In this document: piece by piece, positions 1 to 4,910 of the stretch
Numbering within the stretch: position 1 is the first letter of the stretch
How the letters are laid out: the number at the start of each line of letters is the position of its first letter
Assembly: GCA_040880405.1 (NCBI GenBank)
Contig: JBBDIM010000054.1
Coordinates: 1 to 6,502, forward strand
DNA: 6,502 bases
Source: JBBDIM01 sp040880405
GTDB taxonomy: Bacteria; Planctomycetota; Planctomycetia; Pirellulales; Pirellulaceae
Direction: 5' to 3'
Position numbers and translations under genes: made by a program
Notes under the pieces: generated by a model
Database searches by the model: none
Told to the model about the DNA's origin: nothing
Seen by the model: only the letters and a program-made list of their open reading frames with translations

Positions 1-281
1 CAGACATTCAGCAAGATGGTCCAGAGCCACGTTCGGAAACTGTAACGGGAGTCGTAAGTGGAGAGCCAGCGGTAGCTGTTCAGGAAGGCCTGCTGCACGG
101 CATCTTCGGCGGCCGCCGAGTCAGGCAGGTAGCTCCGCGCCAAGTTCAATAGGGCGGGACGGTAGCGATTAACGATGACGGCGTACTTGTCCCGGTCCCC
201 GGCGATCACCGCGGTGATAATCTCACCATCGGTCCACTGGGTGATGGGGGTTATTTCGCTTGATTGGGCTTGGATTGCCAT
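1..281 (-). CDS. ECF-type RNA polymerase sigma factor, N-terminal part (cut by window edge)
   Basis: Reading the minus strand from ATG at 281-279 gives 93 codons that run off the window. The translation has the sigma-70 region 2 pattern: DGEIITAVIAGDRDKYAVIV at residues 18-37, an AED.VQQ.FL segment at 58-67 (region 2.2, core polymerase binding) and FRTWLWTILLNV at 82-93 (regions 2.3-2.4, -10 recognition). Known ECF sigma factors carry D..AED..Q..F and F..WL..I..N at these places. The frame stays open upstream to a TAG at about 350 but holds no other good start, so ATG 281 is chosen; no clear Shine-Dalgarno precedes it. Region 4 lies outside the window, so the subgroup and any C-terminal extension cannot be judged. 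The gene is transcribed away from the DUF1559 cassettes. Whether it controls them is unknown. Confidence 0.9.
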   Translation of the reverse strand, partial: MAIQAQSSEITPITQWTDGEIITAVIAGDRDKYAVIVNRYRPALLNLARSYLPDSAAAEDAVQQAFLNSYRWLSTYDSRYSFRTWLWTILLNV

Positions 282-349
282 GGGGACGGAAGCCTGACGC
301 GGTTTGGCGAATAAGTTCCACGAGATAAGCCGTCGAGGTGCCTTAAGCT

Positions 350-386
350 ATTGTATCCCCCTGCCCGCGAAAAAGGTACCTTTCGC
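350..386 (-). promoter_or_regulatory. Candidate promoter/operator of the sigma factor gene
   Basis: On the minus strand TACAAT (350-355) matches five of six bases of a -10 box and would give a leader of about 70 nt. Just upstream sits a perfect 12-bp palindrome, AAAGGTACCTTT (372-383), flanked by GCG/CGC with a two-base asymmetry (whole inverted repeat 367-386). There is no good -35 hexamer. A dyad at the -35 position beside a weak promoter fits a regulated start site, but this is inference from sequence alone. Confidence 0.28.
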
Positions 387-611
387 CATGCTGGTCACGC
401 ACATGACACCTGCTAGCGGGTGGGGGGGCTGTATCGTGGCTACTCGCGAGGCCGATCCAATTCTCTCCCTGGTTTCGCGGAATCTGGCATATCCCTCCGC
501 TGAAGAGCTTCGCCTGCGTCTCTGCCGGGGGTTGCGCAATTGTTTGGCGATTTTGCCATCAGGTCGCTCAATGTGTCGGCAGTCCACACCGCGTGAGGTT
601 AGGAGACGGCG

Positions 612-705
612 CCGTTACGCGAGAGCTAAATGCGGCTACTCGCCCCTTACGGTGAAATCGGGGCATTGCGGAAACCCGTGCGGTGTCTCGGCGCGCGGTT
701 TGCGG
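612..705 (+). repeat. Upstream repeat block, copy A (hairpin plus conserved box)
   Basis: This 94-bp block corresponds to 2578-2670. It begins with a potential hairpin at 619-643, in which GCGAGAGC pairs with GCT(a)CTCGC around a loop starting TAAATGCG, followed by CCCCTTA. After 42 bases comes the box TCTCGGCGCGCGGTTTGCGG (686-705), which differs from copy B by one base. The middle is diverged. Both copies lie upstream of a DUF1559 gene in the same orientation. The function is unknown: it could be a regulatory region, an RNA element or the outer edge of the duplicated unit. Confidence 0.6.
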
Positions 706-817
706 TTAGATTCGGCCGAGGTGCGGGCACAACCTCCGATTTCTGGTGGCACGCGAATCGCGGATGGCAGCCCAGCGGGAAATTTTGAACTTATTGCTAC
801 TTTTTTGTGGCGAATGC

Positions 818-834
818 GATATCACCTGATATCA
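818..834 (+). promoter_or_regulatory. Inverted repeat upstream of DUF1559-A, candidate operator/promoter element
   Basis: GATATCA-CC-TGATATC (818-833) is a perfect inverted repeat with 7-bp arms and a 2-bp centre. Its right half extends to the 8-bp palindrome TGATATCA (827-834). The element recurs at 2810-2826 upstream of DUF1559-B with one arm mismatch, at nearly the same distance from the start codon (about 88 versus 83 nt). TATCAT (830-835), conserved in both copies, could serve as a -10 box, but no clear -35 is seen. Confidence 0.4.
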
Positions 835-872
835 TAAACTTTAATTCGCGAGCGTTAATTACCGGCGAATTT

Positions 873-914
873 CACCTCATCACTTTGCTCTTTTTTGTTC
901 TTCTTTTTAGGGGA
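873..914 (+). promoter_or_regulatory. Conserved leader and ribosome binding site of DUF1559-A
   Basis: CACCTCATC (873-881) and TTCTTCTTTTT (about 898-908) both recur before DUF1559-B, at nearly the same distance from the start (CACCTCATC ends 41 nt versus 39 nt before ATG). The pyrimidine tract runs into AGGGGA (909-914), a good Shine-Dalgarno 8 nt from ATG 923. The conservation suggests a common 5' untranslated leader. Confidence 0.5.
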
Positions 915-922
915 TTTGTGCA

Positions 923-1102
923 ATGAAAAAATCTCGCGGTTTTACGCTGGTTGAGTTGTTGGTGGTGATCGCCATCATTGGTGTGCTGGTCGCACTTTTG
1001 CTACCGGCGGTGCAGCAGGCCCGGGAAGCGGCCCGGCGGATGCAGTGCAGTAATAACTTGAAACAGTTAGGCCTTGCGCTGCACAATTATCACGATACCC
1101 AC
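923..1102 (+). repeat. Near-identical 5' coding segment shared by the two DUF1559 genes
   Basis: Codons 1-60 of copy A (923-1102) align without gaps to codons 1-60 of copy B (2910-3089). I count 11 differing bases of 180, most of them synonymous. Bases 956-1020 match 2943-3007 exactly over 65 nt, third codon positions included. Right after codon 60 the similarity drops (LKFPYGARN versus LAFPGISHK). This is direct repetition at DNA level, not only conserved protein sequence. Confidence 0.9.
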
Positions 1103-1924
1103 CTCAAGTTCCCCTACGGCGCCCGTAATCGGATCACGTTTGCCGGCACCAGTTGGCGGTTCGGGCTGCTGCCCTACTTGGAACAGCAGGCGCTGTTCGA
1201 TCTGGATAAAGCCTCCGGTCATAACCTGAATACGTACGCGGGGGGCAATACTTCGAGCAGCTTGGATGATTACAACGGCTTCACTCGACAGCTTTTCGGA
1301 AAGGCTGTGCCGGCCTTCGTCTGCCCCTCGAGCACGGAGGATCCAATGTACGCCTACAACGCGACCTTTCGGACCGTCGGCGCGGTGACACAGGGCCATC
1401 ACTACGTGGGAATCATGGGGGCGTATCCCGACCCGGCAGCGCGCACAACGACCTTTTATGAGACCCAGAATGGCAGCTATGCCACCGACAACGGAATCCT
1501 CACGATCGGCGAGTGCAAAGCGATGCGTGATATTGTCGATGGTACCTCGAACACGATTATCGTCGCGGAGCAGTCCGGCAATTCCAACCCCAACGCCAAC
1601 GCCCGGCGGATTGCCAACTACCATACCGGTTGGGGAGGGTCTTCCACGGTTGGGACCGTCTCGCAGTGGCGGGCCGGCGATGCCAACCTGCATAAGTATG
1701 GCAGCGGCCTGACCGCCGTCTTTCATTCTCCCAATCCTTCCACAGCCGGGGCCGAGGCCAACGCGGTGTGGGACTACAACACGCCTCTCACCTCGTTTCA
1801 TCCGGGTGGCGTTCAGGTGGTGTTGGCCGATGGGGCCGTCAAGTTTGTGACCGATACGATTCGCCTCACCACGATCCATCAGCTTTGTGCGCGTGACGAC
1901 GGGACGGTGGTTACCGACTTCTGA
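923..1924 (+). CDS. DUF1559 prepilin-like secreted protein (copy A)
   Basis: This 333-residue protein starts with a type IV prepilin/pseudopilin signal: a short basic MKKSRG leader, the expected cleavage after G6, F7, the conserved E11 (+5) and a hydrophobic helix to about residue 30. AREAARRMQCSNNLKQLGLA (33-52) and LHNYHDTH (53-60) follow, as is typical of DUF1559 (Pfam SBP_bac_10). A central DGTSNT lies at 206-211. The C-terminal prepilin-processing-associated H-X9-DG motif is H293 to D303-G304. Start and length fit the family. The protein is presumably inserted in the cytoplasmic membrane by its N-terminal helix and may be processed by a prepilin peptidase; no member's function is well established, and pseudopilin-like assembly is only a guess. 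It forms a likely operon with the small protein 116 bp downstream. The first 60 codons are almost the same as in copy B, while the rest is strongly diverged. Confidence 0.93.
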   Translation: MKKSRGFTLVELLVVIAIIGVLVALLLPAVQQAREAARRMQCSNNLKQLGLALHNYHDTHLKFPYGARNRITFAGTSWRFGLLPYLEQQALFDLDKASGHNLNTYAGGNTSSSLDDYNGFTRQLFGKAVPAFVCPSSTEDPMYAYNATFRTVGAVTQGHHYVGIMGAYPDPAARTTTFYETQNGSYATDNGILTIGECKAMRDIVDGTSNTIIVAEQSGNSNPNANARRIANYHTGWGGSSTVGTVSQWRAGDANLHKYGSGLTAVFHSPNPSTAGAEANAVWDYNTPLTSFHPGGVQVVLADGAVKFVTDTIRLTTIHQLCARDDGTVVTDF

Positions 1925-1959
1925 TCCCCGGCGTGATGGTATCCTGGCGCGGGACCTGC

Positions 1960-1979
1960 GGGAGGCCGATTAGCCTCCC
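1960..1979 (+). terminator. GC-rich hairpin between DUF1559-A and its partner gene
   Basis: GGGAGGC and GCCTCCC form a perfect 7-bp stem around the 6-nt loop CGATTA, 36 nt after the DUF1559-A stop codon. No T-run follows, so it is not a classical intrinsic terminator. It may cause partial termination or protect the 3' end of the upstream message, setting different expression of the two cassette genes. Cassette B has no comparable hairpin in its 53-nt gap. Confidence 0.4.
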
Positions 1980-2040
1980 CGGAATTCGAGAGCAGTGGGG
2001 CTATCTTTAGCCTTGATTACCTAAGAACAGGTGGTACACG

Positions 2041-2469
2041 ATGAGCTATCAATTGTCGATCAGGCTGACGTTTGTTGGCGGCGTAATGCTGGCCTTGGGG
2101 TGCGGCGCTGGTGAGGCGCGGCCGAGCGCGGAGATTCAGGGGATCGTGAACTTGGACGGCTCGCCGCTAGAACAAGGGAGCGTCCATTTCACCTCTTCCC
2201 GAACCGGCGAAACCGCGTACGCTAACTTGGCACCGGGTGGCACATACTCCGTGAGCTTTCCGCAGGTCGACCTGGGGGAGATTTACGAAGTTTCCGTCGG
2301 GAAACCGGTGGTCGACGAGCAAGACGCTCACGCCCTCGAGGCGAATCCACCTGCCGCGATGACCGTTCGGATTCCGCCGATCTATTCCAACCGCACGACC
2401 AGCGGATTGTCTCTGGCGATCGATAAGAAGGGGGTCCAGAGGTTTGATATCGACCTGAAGGGTCCCTAG
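2041..2469 (+). CDS. Small secreted protein, carboxypeptidase-regulatory-like domain, putative lipoprotein (copy A)
   Basis: This 142-residue protein starts at an ATG preceded by AGGTGG (2029-2034) at 6 nt. The N-terminus (1-20) is a hydrophobic signal ending in ALG-C21, an imperfect lipobox, so outer-membrane or periplasmic anchoring by lipidation is likely but not certain. Residues 31-67 follow the pattern of small planctomycete beta-sandwich proteins (I.G.V.LDG.PL..G.V.F, then A.L...G.Y.V.F), related to carboxypeptidase regulatory or transthyretin-like folds. It ends with a strand typical of the group (RFDIDLKG). The gene follows DUF1559-A, an arrangement common in Planctomycetes, which suggests co-expression and perhaps a shared site in the envelope. 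The molecular function is unknown. It is the counterpart of 3929-4342, with which it shares the domain pattern but little sequence. Confidence 0.85.
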   Translation: MSYQLSIRLTFVGGVMLALGCGAGEARPSAEIQGIVNLDGSPLEQGSVHFTSSRTGETAYANLAPGGTYSVSFPQVDLGEIYEVSVGKPVVDEQDAHALEANPPAAMTVRIPPIYSNRTTSGLSLAIDKKGVQRFDIDLKGP

Positions 2470-2577
2470 CTCGAAGGGCTCTTGCCCAACGAAAGTCCTC
2501 CTTCCCCCGGTTCATGCCGGAAATCGCTGAGCCGGAGCTCCTCTCAATCAGAACACACCATTAGCTTGTCAGCCCCA

Positions 2578-2670
2578 CCGCAACGCGAGCGCTAAATGCG
2601 CTCTCTCGCCCCTTAGATTGGAGCCACGGTACTATTGATAACAGGAGGCATCTCGGCGCACGGTTTGCGG
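2578..2670 (+). repeat. Upstream repeat block, copy B (hairpin plus conserved box)
   Basis: This is the counterpart of 612-705. Its hairpin has a perfect inner stem GAGCGC-TAAAT-GCGCTC (2587-2603) inside GCGA...TCGC (2585-2609). Copy A keeps the TAAAT loop with a differently composed stem that still pairs. CCCCTTA follows directly, and 41 bases after the hairpin comes TCTCGGCGCACGGTTTGCGG (2651-2670), one base different from copy A. Confidence 0.6.
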
Positions 2671-2716
2671 ATCGATGTGACCAAGACTTAGTTGCGATTG
2701 GTGATTTTTTACGGAT

Positions 2717-2728
2717 CGTGATATCACG
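2717..2728. promoter_or_regulatory. Extra 12-bp palindrome upstream of cassette B
   Basis: CGTGATATCACG is a perfect 12-bp palindrome with the same TGATATCA core (2719-2726) as the inverted repeats at 818-834 and 2810-2826. The bases in front of it (TTTTTTACGGATCG) resemble those in front of the copy A element (TTTTTTGTGGCGAATG). This suggests that the operator-like module was duplicated within the copy B upstream region. The binding protein is unknown. Confidence 0.35.
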
Positions 2729-2809
2729 CCACGTCAAAAATGAGCTTCGCAGCCCTCAACTGGGCGGCAGGGGGTTTGGTCTTATTTTTATTTTTACTGT
2801 AGCGAGCGC

Positions 2810-2826
2810 GATTTCACCTGATATCA
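2810..2826 (+). promoter_or_regulatory. Inverted repeat upstream of DUF1559-B, candidate operator/promoter element
   Basis: GATTTCA-CC-TGATATC (2810-2825) matches the copy A element at 818-833 except for one base, which breaks one arm pair. The right half is again TGATATCA (2819-2826), followed by T(A/G)AAC in both copies. The distance to ATG 2910 is about 83 nt, close to that in copy A. It could be a regulator site overlapping a -10-like TATCAT (2822-2827). Confidence 0.4.
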
Positions 2827-2861
2827 TGAACCCCTGAGCGACAGCCCTATCCCCCGATATG

Positions 2862-2900
2862 CACCTCATCCGTTCGCATTTTTGGTTCTTCTTTTTGGGA
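2862..2900 (+). promoter_or_regulatory. Conserved leader and ribosome binding site of DUF1559-B
   Basis: CACCTCATC (2862-2870) and TTCTTCTTTTT (2886-2896) repeat the blocks seen before copy A. GGGA (2897-2900) is the likely Shine-Dalgarno, 9 nt from ATG 2910. It supports ATG 2910 over the in-frame ATG at 2859, which lies just before CACCTCATC, within the conserved leader. Confidence 0.5.
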
Positions 2901-2909
2901 ATTCCTGCG

Positions 2910-3875
2910 ATGAAAAAATCACATGGTTTTACGCTGGTTGAATTGTTGGTGGTGATCGCCATCATTGGTGTGCTGGTCGCACTTTTGCTACCGGCGGTGC
3001 AGCAGGCTCGGGAAGCGGCTCGGCGGATGCAGTGCAGCAACAACTTGAAGCAGTTGGGCCTTGCGCTGCACAATTATCATGATACCCACCTGGCTTTTCC
3101 TGGAATTTCTCATAAATGCGCCCCCGCTGTCGTGGGAACTGAAGGAACGCATGCCCATTGGACCTGGGGAACGCAGATTTTGCCGTTCATGGAACAAGGG
3201 GCCACTTACGACGTGCTCACATCAGCCAACGACTATATGCATGATGCCATTGCAGATGCAGCCCGATTGGCCGTCTTGAAAACCCCGCTTTCTGCCTTTC
3301 GTTGTCCTTCCGATCCGGGCCCCGATTTAAATTCCAAATATTTATGTGTCGACCAGCAAACCGCCCTGTCAAATTACATCGGCAATAATGACGCCCAGGA
3401 AGTAACACGTGCAGCCAATACAGGAGTTTTTGTCGCTGGAGACACCGTTACTCCTGGCCAATCGATTCTCAAACGACGAATGAGCGATATCACCGACGGC
3501 ACAAGCAATACGATTGCCATTGGCGAACGTGCGTGGAGTCTTGGCGGAGTAGAACTTGGGGCGGGGCTAATCTATGGCATGAGCGGCAACTCCGATCTTC
3601 GACTGGCGAGTGATTACAACCACGGATTTATTTCGGTGGTAGGTGCCGGAAAACCACCGATCAACTGGAATCTTACGTGCGGTAGTACGTGCAATGATGT
3701 CGATGGCCGACAAGGCTTCTCGAGTCTTCACCCTGGTGGGGCTCAGTTTGTCTTTGTGGATGGTTCCGTACGTTTTCTTTCGGAAACCATTTTCCATACG
3801 CCTGCCGGTGCAAACGAGTCGACCTACGAACTTCTCTTGGCGGTCGCCGACGGACTAGTAATTGGTGAATATTAA
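2910..3875 (+). CDS. DUF1559 prepilin-like secreted protein (copy B)
   Basis: With the start at 2910 the product has 321 residues and the same MKKSxG leader as copy A, with G6/F7 cleavage, E11 and a hydrophobic helix to about residue 30. An upstream in-frame ATG (2859) would put 17 extra residues before the leader, has no ribosome binding site and falls in the conserved leader, so it is not used. Family landmarks are the conserved AREAARRMQCSNNLKQLGLA segment (33-52), RCPSD (131-135), DGTSNT (196-201) and the H-X9-DG motif (H274 to D284-G285). Beyond residue 60 it shares with copy A only these landmarks. The body reads visibly richer in A+T than copy A, with a possible cysteine pair C257/C261. 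It is followed 53 bp later by its own small lipoprotein gene, probably in one operon. Function unknown; cell-envelope location inferred. Confidence 0.93.
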   Translation: MKKSHGFTLVELLVVIAIIGVLVALLLPAVQQAREAARRMQCSNNLKQLGLALHNYHDTHLAFPGISHKCAPAVVGTEGTHAHWTWGTQILPFMEQGATYDVLTSANDYMHDAIADAARLAVLKTPLSAFRCPSDPGPDLNSKYLCVDQQTALSNYIGNNDAQEVTRAANTGVFVAGDTVTPGQSILKRRMSDITDGTSNTIAIGERAWSLGGVELGAGLIYGMSGNSDLRLASDYNHGFISVVGAGKPPINWNLTCGSTCNDVDGRQGFSSLHPGGAQFVFVDGSVRFLSETIFHTPAGANESTYELLLAVADGLVIGEY

Positions 3876-3928
3876 TGGCTCTGTTATCATTGAATTCATC
3901 TTTAAAGATATAGAAGTTTCAGGGGAAC

Positions 3929-4342
3929 ATGATGCGTTTTGCTAACTTGGCGATATTGATCGGTTTGGTTGCGATTTGCGGATGTGCCGACAACTCGATT
4001 GGAAAAGTTCACGGCACGGTTACGCTGGATGGGAAGCCGGTAGGAGAGGCCATGGTTCTGTTTGAACCGCAAAAATCTGGTCGCCCTGCTTTGGCCGTAA
4101 CCGATGCCGAGGGAAACTATCAATTAATGTTCTCGGCCACTGGGGAGGGAGCATCGGTGGGGACTTATTTAGTGCGTATTACGACAGGCCAAGACCAAGT
4201 CCTTGAAGACGGAGGGGGAGTCGCTGTGCCTGCGGTTAATGAACGAGTTCCCAAGGAATACAACTCGGCATCCACACAGGAAGTTACCGTGGAATCAGGC
4301 TCGAATCAAATAGACTTCCACATCAATACCCAAGGTTCATAG
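3929..4342 (+). CDS. Small putative lipoprotein with carboxypeptidase-regulatory-like domain (copy B)
   Basis: The product has 137 residues from ATG 3929, or 136 from the directly following ATG 3932. AGGGG (3921-3925) lies 3 nt from the first and 6 nt from the second, so 3932 may be the true start. The N-terminal signal ends in ICG-C19, an acceptable lipobox, followed by ADNS, so a lipid-anchored envelope protein is likely. GKVHGTVTLDGKPVGEAMVL (25-44) with AVTDAEGNYQL further on is the classic pattern of the small beta-sandwich proteins encoded next to DUF1559 genes in planctomycetes, and V-P-K-E-Y-N near residue 110 and the closing QIDFHINTQ also fit. It is a paralogue of, or shares a fold with, the product of 2041-2469, but the sequences have diverged widely. 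Function unknown. Confidence 0.87.
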   Translation: MMRFANLAILIGLVAICGCADNSIGKVHGTVTLDGKPVGEAMVLFEPQKSGRPALAVTDAEGNYQLMFSATGEGASVGTYLVRITTGQDQVLEDGGGVAVPAVNERVPKEYNSASTQEVTVESGSNQIDFHINTQGS

Positions 4343-4360
4343 GGGCAAGGATTTCACCCG

Positions 4361-4372
4361 GTTCGTACGAAC
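4361..4372. promoter_or_regulatory. 12-bp palindrome after cassette B
   Basis: GTTCGTACGAAC is a perfect 12-bp palindrome starting 19 bases after the lipoprotein B stop codon. It has no loop and no T-run, so it is not a typical terminator. It could be a protein binding site or chance; no second copy is seen in the window. Confidence 0.25.
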
Positions 4373-4483
4373 TACAGGACCGAGGCCCGGCTGCCGTTGG
4401 AAGATGCCCGACGGGTAGCCCCGGCGGCCTTTCCGCTAGTGGTCCATCCAGCGAGAGTTTACCAGTGCCACTCACTCTCCAGG

Positions 4484-4569
4484 TTTGAAACGCAGAGTCG
4501 CTGAGTGCGCAGAGGGACGTTCCCCACGCTAGTCGCGTCTCTGCGATCTCCGCGTCTCTGCGTTTCAAA
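4484..4569. repeat. Long inverted repeat of degenerate CGCAGAG units, possible bidirectional terminator
   Basis: The outer arms TTTGAAACGCAGAG (4484-4497) and CTCTGCGTTTCAAA (4556-4569) are perfectly complementary over 14 bases. Inside, pairing continues imperfectly because both arms consist of roughly 8-9-base units (ACGCAGAG, TCGCTGAG, TGCGCAGAG on one strand; ACGCAGAG, ACGCGGAG, ATCGCAGAG on the other). The hairpin would span 86 nt with a short apical loop near TCCCCACGCTAG. Dispersed intergenic repeats made of such units occur in several bacterial phyla. Placed between convergent genes and ending in an A-rich/T-rich edge, it may stop transcription in both directions. Confidence 0.65.
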
Positions 4570-4655
4570 AACAGACTTCGAGTAGTTCGATGCTGCTCGA
4601 TTGAATTGTGTCAGCCCCTTGGGCCTGGGTGAATTGAGGATGGTTCCGCATCGGC

Positions 4656-4910
4656 TCATTCAGGCGCATCACGCTGATCACAGCGGTCAGCGGGAGTGGA
4701 TTCTCCATTGCCGGCACTACCCCCACCGCCGCTCCGTTTCATCGCAGGGTTCGTGGATTTCGGTTGCCATATTGGACGACCTGATTCGCGAGCACGGCGC
4801 GCAGCGTCCGCGGCGATGGCAGCAATGTCGCCACCAAATCGATCCGATATTTCACGACGGATACGGTGAATCTCTTCGATCGGTGTCTCAGGCTTCGGTT
4901 TCTGAATCAT
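4656..4910 (-). CDS. Small protein overlapping the PIN gene, possible antitoxin
   Basis: Starting at ATG 4910 the product has 84 residues; an alternative TTG at 4916 adds two. A GAGGAG-type ribosome binding site lies 10 nt before the ATG and 4 nt before the TTG, so either may be used. Residues 1-45 look real: a charged helical segment (IEEIHRIRREISDRFGGDI) followed by AAIAADAARRARESGRPI. The IREEI...FG.D..AI..DAR...SGR pattern resembles small proteins I recall encoded beside VapC-like PIN genes. The Gly/Ser/Pro-rich tail after about residue 50 is less convincing. The start overlaps the PIN gene by 23-29 nt, implying translational coupling, so an antitoxin or partner role is plausible but unproven. 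The toxin-first order is the reverse of the usual VapBC order. Confidence 0.6.
   Translation of the reverse strand: MIQKPKPETPIEEIHRIRREISDRFGGDIAAIAADAARRARESGRPIWQPKSTNPAMKRSGGGGSAGNGESTPADRCDQRDAPE

Larger units (their letters stand above)
282..922. other. Intergenic region between the divergent sigma gene and cassette A
   Basis: I see no convincing gene in these 641 bases. The longest open frame (304-837, plus) starts at TTG, has no ribosome binding site and encodes an Arg/Ser/Cys-rich protein without recognisable motifs. It also runs through blocks that recur at 2578-2826 without keeping a reading frame there. The region holds the sigma-side palindrome (367-386), the upstream repeat block (612-705), the TGATATCA inverted repeat (818-834) and the conserved leader of the DUF1559-A gene (873-914). 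It probably contains promoters firing in both directions. Confidence 0.6.
2470..2909. other. Intergenic region between cassettes A and B
   Basis: These 440 bases hold no convincing gene. The first hundred bases contain only a weak CCGG-N6-CCGG hairpin (2507-2520) and no clear terminator. The rest repeats the order of elements seen upstream of copy A: hairpin and box (2578-2670), the TGATATCA inverted repeat (2810-2826) and the leader blocks (2862-2900). About 27 extra bases lie between box and inverted repeat compared with copy A, and that stretch holds an additional palindrome (2717-2728). An in-frame ATG at 2859 would extend DUF1559-B by 17 residues but would spoil the prepilin leader. Confidence 0.6.
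4343..4655. other. Non-coding convergent region between cassette B and the minus-strand genes
   Basis: Plus-strand cassette B and the minus-strand mtnA/PIN group end towards each other here. I see no gene. The stretch contains the palindrome at 4361-4372, a GC-rich segment around 4380-4440 with only short self-complementary runs, and the large inverted repeat at 4484-4569, which could stop transcription from both sides. Nothing notable is seen from 4570 to 4655. Confidence 0.6.

Noticed and set aside
304..837. 177-codon open frame on the plus strand between the sigma gene and cassette A
   Set aside because: It begins at TTG without a ribosome binding site, has a composition rich in Arg, Ser and Cys, shows no motif, and overlaps repeat blocks that do not keep this frame in their second copy.
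1067..1879. 270-codon minus-strand open frame opposite DUF1559-A
   Set aside because: It is antisense to a clear DUF1559 gene, has no recognisable domain and is explained by the high GC content of the coding strand.
2859..2909. N-terminal extension of DUF1559-B to the ATG at 2859
   Set aside because: It would place 17 residues before the prepilin leader, has no Shine-Dalgarno, and runs through the non-coding leader blocks shared with copy A.
923..4342. Type II secretion or pilus operon
   Set aside because: Only the prepilin-like N-termini are present; no ATPase, platform protein or prepilin peptidase gene is seen, and the H-X9-DG motif identifies DUF1559 proteins instead.
4484..4569. CRISPR-like reading of the repeated CGCAGAG units
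   Set aside because: The units are only 8-9 bases, degenerate and adjacent, with no spacers; they form one inverted repeat rather than an array.
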